Made by a program: the position numbers and the translations under genes
The notes under the pieces: model-generated
The model's database searches: none
Seen by the model: the letters and a program-made list of their open reading frames with translations, nothing else
What the model was told of the DNA's origin: nothing
DNA from: JBBRWV01 sp038248985
GTDB lineage: Bacteria > Planctomycetota > Phycisphaerae > WQYP01
Direction: 5' to 3'
Length of the DNA: 5,106 nucleotides
Assembly: GCA_038248985.1 (NCBI GenBank)
Contig: JBBRWV010000179.1
Location: 1 to 5,106, forward strand
Shown here: positions 1 to 4,193 of the stretch, in pieces
Layout of the letters: each line of letters begins with the position of its first letter
How positions within the stretch are numbered: position 1 is the first letter of the stretch

Positions 1-232
1 CCCCATTCACCCCCGCTTTTAGCCCCTGAAAATGTCCCAATTTCTACACTACTCATGACTACAGCACTCGTACCTGAATTTGATTCCTATTCTCTCTCTA
101 GCTATTCTACCTCCAGTTTCCGCATGTGCCGGTTCTGATTTGCGAAAAACCCCTTATTTTCCACATGTTTCCGCCCCCACAACGTCTATAAGCCCTGTAC
201 TGTCCCGTTGCTTTTTATCAACACGAGTACCC
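1..232. other. Upstream non-coding region, less GC-rich than the genes
   Basis: I see no supportable gene here. The stretch is richer in A and T than the coding DNA that follows and lacks its strong NNC codon pattern. Reading frames that cross it, including one open from base 1 to the TGA at 136-138 and a TTG-started extension of the downstream gene from base 80, show no recognisable domain. A TATAAG at 187-192 could be a -10 element for the gene at 233, but no fitting -35 lies at the right distance. Confidence 0.5.
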
Positions 233-1075
233 ATGACCTCACCCGCCATCAATGCCCGAGTCACGCCGCGCGACTACCTCCCCCGCTCCCTTAAAGGCTG
301 GGCCCTACTCATCCTCAATTGGCGTTTCGGGTTATGCGCATTCCTCTCCCTTGCCCTCCTCTCTTGGCTCCTCGCCCGCAGCACCCCCTCTTGGTACGCC
401 CCTCTCGATCCTCAGGATATCGCCGTCCTCGACAACGCCGACCGCGCGCAACACAAGCTCCTCACAGGACTTAACAACACCCTCCAAGCCGTCCCCCTCG
501 GCGAACAACGCTGGACCATCACCCAGGATGAAATCAACAGCATGATCGCCGCACGCCTCGCCACCAGTGACCTAAACCCCGATGGCTCCACAACTTCCGA
601 CGCCGCCTTCTCCAACCCCGTCGTCGTCTTCACCCCCGGCAAAATCACCCTCGCCGTCCGCGCCAAAAAAGCCCCCGGAAACCACCCCAACGGCGGCGTC
701 GTCAGCGTCACCCTCAGCGTCCGCAACACCCAGTTCTCCACCGGCGACCCCGCCGCCCAAATCACCCTCGATTCCGCCTGGATCGGCAACCTCCCCATCC
801 CCAAATCCCTCGTCGAAAACAACGCCCGCTCCTACGCCCCCAAAGTCCTCGCACTCATCCAACAATCACTCGCCTACAAAATCGGTGGGAAAGACGCCGC
901 CAACATGATGCCCCAAATCCATGACGCCACCGCCCTCTTCCTCGAAGGCTCCCCCTTCCCCATGAGCTTCTCCTTCAATCGCCGAAAAATCGTCGTTAAA
1001 GCCGTCAAAATCGAGGATGGCTCCCTCACCCTCATCTTCATCCCCCCCACCACCGCCGCCGTCCGCCCCCGCTAA
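233..1075 (+). CDS. Single-pass membrane-anchored protein of unknown function
   Basis: This 280-residue protein has no family I can name with confidence. A short basic cytoplasmic head (Arg9, Arg13, Arg18, Lys21) precedes one hydrophobic segment at about residues 31-48, so the protein is probably anchored N-in with about 230 residues outside the cytoplasmic membrane. The outer part has a Trp-Thr-Ile-Thr-x-Asp-Glu-Ile-Asn motif at 94-102, a beta-rich stretch (about 129-165, 176-190) and an Ile-Gly-Asn-Leu-Pro-Ile-Pro motif at 184-190. This order of 'W-T-I-T..E-x-N', then beta strands, then 'G-x-L-P-I-P' loosely recalls YpmS/DUF2140-like extracytoplasmic proteins, but that is only a resemblance. 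I chose ATG 233 because C-biased codon use begins there. The frame is open upstream to a TTG at 80, but that part has different composition and would place 51 unconvincing residues before the anchor. No clear Shine-Dalgarno precedes ATG 233. The gene ends 65 nt before rsmA on the same strand. Confidence 0.8.
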   Translation: MTSPAINARVTPRDYLPRSLKGWALLILNWRFGLCAFLSLALLSWLLARSTPSWYAPLDPQDIAVLDNADRAQHKLLTGLNNTLQAVPLGEQRWTITQDEINSMIAARLATSDLNPDGSTTSDAAFSNPVVVFTPGKITLAVRAKKAPGNHPNGGVVSVTLSVRNTQFSTGDPAAQITLDSAWIGNLPIPKSLVENNARSYAPKVLALIQQSLAYKIGGKDAANMMPQIHDATALFLEGSPFPMSFSFNRRKIVVKAVKIEDGSLTLIFIPPTTAAVRPR

Positions 1076-1127
1076 GAAAACTCCCCCCAATTCCTACCAC
1101 CACACTCGACGTTCGTCCCCACTCCCC

Positions 1128-1131
1128 GGAG
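1128..1131 (+). promoter_or_regulatory. Shine-Dalgarno site of rsmA
   Basis: A GGAG stands 9 nt before the ATG at 1141, inside an otherwise C/T-rich leader. It supports that start codon. It is the only purine-rich core near the start of any of the first three genes. Confidence 0.5.
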
Positions 1132-1140
1132 TTTCCCCCC

Positions 1141-2052
1141 ATGGATCGCACCGAAATCCTCGCCATCCTCGCCGCCGCCGGACAACGCCCCCAGCATCAG
1201 TTCGGCCAGAACTTCATGCTCGACCAAAACTTCCTCCACGCCCTCGTCGACGCCGGCCAGATCCAACCCCATGACATCCTCCTCGAAGTCGGACCCGGCG
1301 TCGGCAACCTCACCCGCCTCCTCTCCCAACGCGCCGCGCAAGGTGCTGTCCTGGCAGTAGATATAGACAAAAAACTCCTCCCCGCCACCATCCGCCACCA
1401 CCCCGATCTCACCAACGTCCACTGGCTCAACGCCGACGTCCTCGCCGGCAAACACCACCTCAACCCCGACGTCCTCCAAAAACTCCACGCCCTCCAACTC
1501 GCCCACCCCGCCGGCTCCCTCAAACTCGTCAGCAACCTCCCCTACAACGCCGCCAGCCCCCTCATCGCCGAACTCCTTGTCCACATGCACGTTACATCAC
1601 AATCCACACCCCAAAATCCCCTCCTCTTCTCCCGCCTCGTCTTCACCGTCCAGTGGGAAGTCGCCCAACGCATGCACGCCGCTCCCAACACCCGCGACTA
1701 CGGCCCCCTCGGCATCCTCATCCAGCTCCTCGCCGATGTCGAAATCCTCCGCAAAATCCCCCCCGGCGCCTTCTGGCCACCCCCCAAAGTCCACTCCGCA
1801 CTCGTCGCCGTCACCCCCAGGCCCGACCGCTTCCCCGCCGTCACCCACGCCGTCACCCTCCAAAAACTCCTCGCCGGCCTCTTCTCCCACCGCCGCCAAA
1901 CCCTAAACAACGCCCTAAAACATTACCTCGACGACAGTTACACGCCCACCCATCAACAACTCCTCCTCGCCGCCAACATCCCCACCTCCCTCCGCCCCGA
2001 AAACCTCACCCCCGCCCAGTTCCTCACCCTCGCCCAAATCCTCAACCCCTAA
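1141..2052 (+). CDS. rsmA: 16S rRNA (adenine(1518)-N6/adenine(1519)-N6)-dimethyltransferase RsmA/KsgA
   Basis: RsmA uses S-adenosylmethionine to dimethylate two adjacent adenines in the 3'-terminal helix of 16S rRNA, a late checkpoint of small-subunit assembly in the cytoplasm; its loss classically gives kasugamycin resistance. The 303-residue protein carries the family signatures in order: FGQNFMLD at 21-28; SAM-binding motif I, LEVGPGVGNLT, at 48-58; the acidic ribose-binding loop AVDID at 72-76; NADVL at 97-101; catalytic motif IV, NLPYNAASPLI, at 132-142; the VQWEVAQR segment at 170-177; FWPPPKVHSALV at 211-222; and LFSHRRQTLNNAL at 247-259. The length is slightly above the usual 270-290, with extra residues between the NADVL and NLPY motifs (about 103-125) and a looser stretch at about 150-162. 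ATG 1141 is supported by a GGAG 9 nt upstream. Codons around motif II (bases 1341-1370) are less C-biased than the rest. The identification is secure. Confidence 0.97.
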   Translation: MDRTEILAILAAAGQRPQHQFGQNFMLDQNFLHALVDAGQIQPHDILLEVGPGVGNLTRLLSQRAAQGAVLAVDIDKKLLPATIRHHPDLTNVHWLNADVLAGKHHLNPDVLQKLHALQLAHPAGSLKLVSNLPYNAASPLIAELLVHMHVTSQSTPQNPLLFSRLVFTVQWEVAQRMHAAPNTRDYGPLGILIQLLADVEILRKIPPGAFWPPPKVHSALVAVTPRPDRFPAVTHAVTLQKLLAGLFSHRRQTLNNALKHYLDDSYTPTHQQLLLAANIPTSLRPENLTPAQFLTLAQILNP

Positions 2053-2122
2053 CCCCCTCCTCCCTTCTTACTCCTCACTTCCCCCTTCTCCCTTCTCCCC
2101 CCTTCGGTTACCTTTCCCCCTT
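2053..2122 (+). repeat. Near-pure polypyrimidine spacer
   Basis: The 70 nt between rsmA and the next gene contain only about five purines. The rest is alternating C and T runs with repeated CCCTTCTC units near 2090-2100. There is no hairpin with a T-run that would mark an intrinsic terminator and no Shine-Dalgarno before ATG 2123, so the downstream gene may be read through from rsmA. Such mirror-like C/T tracts can adopt triplex structures, but no function is shown here. Confidence 0.6.
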
Positions 2123-3037
2123 ATGAATGACTACATCCATATCAACGGCCAACTCCTCCCCTACGATCACGCCTCCATCGCTCCCGGCGACGCCGGCTTC
2201 CTCCACGGCGCAGGACTCTTCGAAACCCTCCGCTCCCGCAATGGCAAAATCTTCCGCCCCCGCCAGCACCTCGAACGCCTCTCCACCTCCGCCGACATCC
2301 TCGCCATCTCCCTCTCCCTCGATGAATCTCAACTCACCGACCTCGCCACCGAACTCCTTGAAGCCAACGACCTTATGTACGGCGATGCCCGACTCCGCCT
2401 CACCATCTCCCGCGGCGACACCCACGCCATCTCCGATGAAAACCCCACCCCGCCCATCACCCTCGTCCTCACCGCCCAACGCCTCAACCCCTACCCCACC
2501 ACCCTCTACCACACCGGCATGACCGTCATCAACTCCCGCTTCAAACAAAATCTCGACAGCCCCATCACCGGCCACAAATGCACCTCCTACTTCGAACGCC
2601 TTGCCGCCCTCCGCGAAGCCCACGCCGCCCGCGCCGGCGAAGCCCTCTGGTTCACCGCCCATTCCAACTACCTCGCCGAAGGCTCCATCAGCAACGTCTT
2701 CATCGTCGACCAGGACGGCCACCTCGCCACGCCCCCCCTCACCCTCCCCATCGAAAATTCCCCCCTCGCCCCGCACTACGCCCCGCACACCGCCCCGCGC
2801 CTCTGCCTCCCCGGCATCGCCCGCCAAGTCATCCTCGAATGCGCCACCCAAATCAACATCCTCCCCCACGAACGCCTCCTCACCATCCACGACCTCCTCT
2901 CCGCCCGCGAAGTCTTTCTCACCAACATCCTCATGGGCGCCATGCCCGTCACCCAAATCGAACAACACCCCGTCGCGTCTGGAAAACCCGGCTCCCTCAC
3001 CACCGAACTCCACCAAGCCTTCCTCGCCCTCCAATAA
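2123..3037 (+). CDS. Class IV (fold-type IV) PLP-dependent aminotransferase or aminodeoxychorismate lyase
   Basis: This 304-residue protein belongs to the fold-type IV PLP family, which includes branched-chain aminotransferase (IlvE), D-amino-acid aminotransferase (Dat) and 4-amino-4-deoxychorismate lyase (PabC). Visible signatures are the N-terminal DAGFLHGAGLFETLR at 23-37; HLERL at 49-53; the Schiff-base lysine Lys152 in GHKCTSY, followed by an E-R-L-A-A-L-R-E-A helix; the cofactor-contacting AEGSISNVFIV at 185-195 with Glu186; a PGIARQVILE segment; and EVFLTNILMGAMPV near the C-terminus. Family knowledge predicts a cytoplasmic homodimer with PLP bound to Lys152. Sequence alone does not separate transamination of branched-chain or D-amino acids from the folate-pathway lyase step. 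An unusual proline- and histidine-rich insert, encoded at about 2746-2800, lies between the TPPL and PGIAR segments. The start at ATG 2123 matches the usual distance to the DAGF motif, although no Shine-Dalgarno is seen. The gene follows rsmA by 70 nt and may be cotranscribed. Confidence 0.9.
   Translation: MNDYIHINGQLLPYDHASIAPGDAGFLHGAGLFETLRSRNGKIFRPRQHLERLSTSADILAISLSLDESQLTDLATELLEANDLMYGDARLRLTISRGDTHAISDENPTPPITLVLTAQRLNPYPTTLYHTGMTVINSRFKQNLDSPITGHKCTSYFERLAALREAHAARAGEALWFTAHSNYLAEGSISNVFIVDQDGHLATPPLTLPIENSPLAPHYAPHTAPRLCLPGIARQVILECATQINILPHERLLTIHDLLSAREVFLTNILMGAMPVTQIEQHPVASGKPGSLTTELHQAFLALQ
2767..2802 (+). repeat. Three 12-nt in-frame tandem repeats inside the class IV aminotransferase gene
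   Basis: CGCCCCGC recurs at 2767, 2779 and 2791 with an exact 12-nt period. In frame this gives Ala-Pro-His-Tyr, Ala-Pro-His-Thr and Ala-Pro-Arg-Leu. The repeat sits in a loop that is short in typical family members, between the TPPL and LPGIAR motifs, so it looks like a local expansion that kept the reading frame. Confidence 0.7.
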
Positions 3038-3050
3038 TTAACGAAATAGC

Positions 3051-3255
3051 CCGCCATCACTGGTGCGACGCGCCGTTGGCCTAGCGTTCTGCGATATCAC
3101 AAAGAACTTCCTGTCGAGCATATTTCTTAGCGTCCAGCACCCGTTCGAGAGTGGCGACCTGATTGAGGTCGCCGGCGTCTTGGGGTTCGTTCAGCAACTG
3201 AAATATCCGCACGACGATCCGCATGACACTCAGCGGCAACATCGTCCAGATTAAT
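3051..3255 (+). pseudogene. MscS-family mechanosensitive channel fragment, frameshifted and truncated
   Basis: From 3063 the reading frame gives AVGLAFCDITKNFLSSIFL, then HPFESGDLIEVAGVLGFVQQL up to base 3200. This matches the end of the pore-lining TM3 and the first strands of the MscS beta domain (family pattern: GLA-x-QD-x-x-x-N, then PF-x-x-GD-x-I-x-V, then G-x-V-x-x-I). The match then continues one base over, from 3202 to 3255, as NIRTTIRMTLSGNIVQIN, which fits the next conserved block (x-R-T-T-x-I-R-T-x-D-G-x-x-V-x-I-P-N). One extra base near 3201-3203 explains the switch. The first frame ends at TAA 3252-3254 and the second at TGA 3256-3258. The N-terminal membrane segments and most of the C-terminal domain are absent. 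Codon use is not C-biased like that of the neighbouring genes, suggesting decay or foreign origin. It begins just after the aminotransferase stop, with no start or ribosome site of its own that I trust. Confidence 0.78.
3153..3173. repeat. Perfect 8-bp inverted repeat inside the MscS relic
   Basis: GGCGACCT (3153-3160) and AGGTCGCC (3166-3173) are exact complements around a 5-nt loop, GATTG. The repeat falls on the codons for the conserved Gly-Asp-Leu-Ile-Glu-Val stretch. No T-run follows, so it is not an obvious intrinsic terminator. It may be chance within once-coding DNA. Confidence 0.5.
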
Positions 3256-3322
3256 TGACGCCTCCAATTGCCGTGCCACGAGGACAAACTCTCATCGGTG
3301 CACCGGGCCGGAAACGATGTGG

Positions 3323-3360
3323 CGCCGGAAGTGGGGGGCACATGCGTCCACTTTCCGGCG
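3323..3360. repeat. Bulged 12-bp hairpin
   Basis: The left arm CGCCGGAAGTGG (3323-3334) pairs with CCACTTTCCGGCG (3348-3360), leaving one bulged base and a 13-nt loop. Related GCCGGAA motifs lie on both sides (3308-3313 and 3395-3400). No T-run follows, so an intrinsic terminator is unlikely. It may be the terminus or core of a small palindromic element. Confidence 0.55.
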
Positions 3361-3609
3361 ATTCGCTTCGGCTTCAGGCGTGCATGGCAGCAGGCCGGAA
3401 AAGGGTCACTTCTACGACAGCGCTACTCGGGTTCTCGTTGACGGAGTTAGGAGGAAGAAGATAAATTGGACGCCTATAGATATGTATATAAACTTCCGAC
3501 CATCATTCCATCCCCTCCCTTCCTTTCAAGAAATGGAACAGGTTCGTGGTTATTTTGAGGAGCTTTTGGTAGACCGATAGGCAATTTGATTCCGAGAGTC
3601 AGGGCAGGT

Positions 3610-3635
3610 GGGGTGCAGGGGCGGGGGGTTTGGGG
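3610..3635 (+). repeat. G-quadruplex-type G-run motif
   Basis: Four G-runs of at least four bases (3610-3613, 3618-3621, 3623-3628, 3632-3635) are separated by loops of 4, 1 and 3 nt. This satisfies the usual G-quadruplex pattern with long runs. It lies on the + strand in a non-coding stretch, whereas G-runs elsewhere in the window are almost confined to the - strand. Confidence 0.6.
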
Positions 3636-3727
3636 AGAGGAGAAGTTTTCGGTACTCATCTTGGCGCTCCCAGTGGTTCCCAGAGTCCAAATCCCGCCAT
3701 CGACGCTCACACGCAGCACGTTTTGCC

Positions 3728-3777
3728 GTCGGGTAGAGGCCCGGAGACCGCCTCCGGGCTATACCACTGCTCCCGAC
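3728..3777. repeat. Nested inverted repeat (two-tier stem-loop)
   Basis: The inner stem is a perfect 8 bp: GCCCGGAG (3739-3746) against CTCCGGGC (3752-3759), around a 5-nt ACCGC loop. An outer 6-bp stem, GTCGGG (3728-3733) against CCCGAC (3772-3777), encloses it, with unpaired stretches of 5 and 12 nt between. The design suggests a structured RNA or a mobile palindromic repeat. It lacks a tRNA-like T-arm or a terminator T-run, and I do not recognise it as a known RNA family. Confidence 0.55.
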
Positions 3778-3788
3778 ACCATCAAGTG

Positions 3789-3816
3789 CCAAGTTTGGAT
3801 AACCAAGTTGAGATAA
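3789..3816. repeat. 14-nt tandem duplication
   Basis: CCAAGTTTGGATAA (3789-3802) is followed directly by CCAAGTTGAGATAA (3803-3816), matching at 12 of 14 positions. It stands immediately before the first, partial copy of the TTCGTG-type repeat. Confidence 0.6.
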
Positions 3817-3822
3817 CGCGCC

Positions 3823-4080
3823 CTTCATGTTTAAATCCGCGCCTCGCAGTATTAAAAAACTATCTCCCAATCCCCAACCCCAAATTTCGTGCGTTTAGTG
3901 TCTTTCGTGGATAGTCCCCCCGTCATCTTCGTGTCTCCGCAACTTCGTGGTTAAATGCGCGTCTCGTCGTGTCGTCGTGTCAAAATCGCGCCCTCAATTA
4001 CCCCACCCAAATTTCGTGTCTTTCGTGTCTTTCGTGGATAGTTTCTCCCCTCATCTTCGTGCCTTCGTGACTTCGTGGTT
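3823..4080. repeat. Tandem array of an approximately 127-bp TTCGTG-rich repeat (one partial copy, one full copy, one partial copy)
   Basis: Two segments, 3881-3952 and 4008-4080, align along their whole 72-73 nt, sharing CAAATTTCGTG at the start, TCTTTCGTGGATAGT in the middle and ACTTCGTGGTT at the end. The spacer after the first full segment begins TTAAATGCGCGTCTCG (3951-3966). A matching block, CTTCATGTTTAAATCCGCGC (3823-3842), precedes the first segment, so a third, 5'-truncated and 3'-diverged copy is present. The unit length is therefore about 120-127 bp. Ten TTCGTG hexamers occur between 3886 and 4077, often 8-9 nt apart in the last copy. A further 8-nt tandem (TCGTCGTG twice, 3964-3979) lies inside the spacer. 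Frames through the array give low-complexity products such as FVSFVSFVD, which I regard as spurious. The array ends about 40 bp before the candidate promoter of the response regulator. Confidence 0.75.
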
Positions 4081-4121
4081 CCATCCTCCCCACCGCTATA
4101 CATCATTGCGCAAACGCACAA

Positions 4122-4150
4122 TTCACTTTTCCTCCCTGCCCCCCTAAAAT
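4122..4150 (+). promoter_or_regulatory. Candidate sigma-70-type promoter of the response regulator
   Basis: TTCACT (4122-4127) and TAAAAT (4145-4150) match the -35 and -10 consensus at 4 of 6 and 5 of 6 positions, with an optimal 17-nt spacer. Transcription would start near 4157 and leave a leader of about 37 nt containing the AAGGA ribosome site. A perfect palindrome TTGCGCAA (4106-4113) lies just upstream and could be an operator, but this is speculative. Confidence 0.4.
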
Positions 4151-4180
4151 ACCAACGCTCCCCAATCGTCACACCCCACA

Positions 4181-4185
4181 AAGGA
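4181..4185 (+). promoter_or_regulatory. Shine-Dalgarno site of the response regulator
   Basis: AAGGA is 8 nt upstream of ATG 4194, the best ribosome-binding site in the window. It fixes the start of the response-regulator gene. Confidence 0.7.
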
Positions 4186-4193
4186 CCGCTTGC

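Larger units (their letters stand above)
3259..3822. other. Gene-free stretch of atypical composition with several structured elements
   Basis: I find no supportable intact gene on either strand. Several frames are open for 70-100 codons, but none shows a recognisable domain, the C-ending codon bias of the real genes, or a ribosome site. G and C are balanced or G-dominated, opposite to the flanking genes. The stretch holds a bulged hairpin (3323-3360), scattered GCCGGAA motifs (about 3308, 3325 and 3395), an AT-rich patch at 3475-3492, a G-run element (3610-3635), a nested inverted repeat (3728-3777) and a 14-nt tandem repeat (3789-3816). Just after the MscS relic, the frame starting at 3259 reads RLQLPCHEDKL, which might be further MscS debris, but the match is too weak to assert. 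Confidence 0.5.

Noticed and set aside
185..192. Promoter -10 (TATAAG) for the first gene
   Set aside because: No acceptable -35 hexamer lies 16-18 nt upstream and there is no extended -10, so the match is no better than chance in AT-richer DNA.
80..232. TTG-initiated N-terminal extension of the membrane-anchored protein
   Set aside because: The extra 51 residues are encoded in DNA without the gene's C-ending codon bias and would put an unconvincing sequence before the anchor; ATG 233 fits better.
2108..3034. Long Gly/Glu/Val-rich open frame on the - strand opposite the aminotransferase
   Set aside because: It has low-complexity composition and no motif; the + strand frame has all the fold-type IV signatures.
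3475..3496. AT-rich TATAGATATGTATATAAA patch as a promoter
   Set aside because: No supportable gene follows on either strand and no -35 partner is clear.
3728..3777. tRNA gene or intrinsic terminator
   Set aside because: It has no T-arm consensus, acceptor pairing or CCA, and no T-run after the stem.
3550..3870. 106-codon - strand frame in the gene-free stretch
   Set aside because: It contains no recognisable domain, crosses the nested inverted repeat and the tandem repeat, and lacks the host codon style.
3823..4080. CRISPR array
   Set aside because: The repeats are about 73 nt within a unit of about 127 bp, are imperfect, number only two full modules, and the spacers are related to each other; no cas gene is visible.
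3947..4147. Small + strand protein with FVSFVSFVD-like sequence
   Set aside because: It is a translation of the TTCGTG repeats, with no ribosome site and with low complexity.
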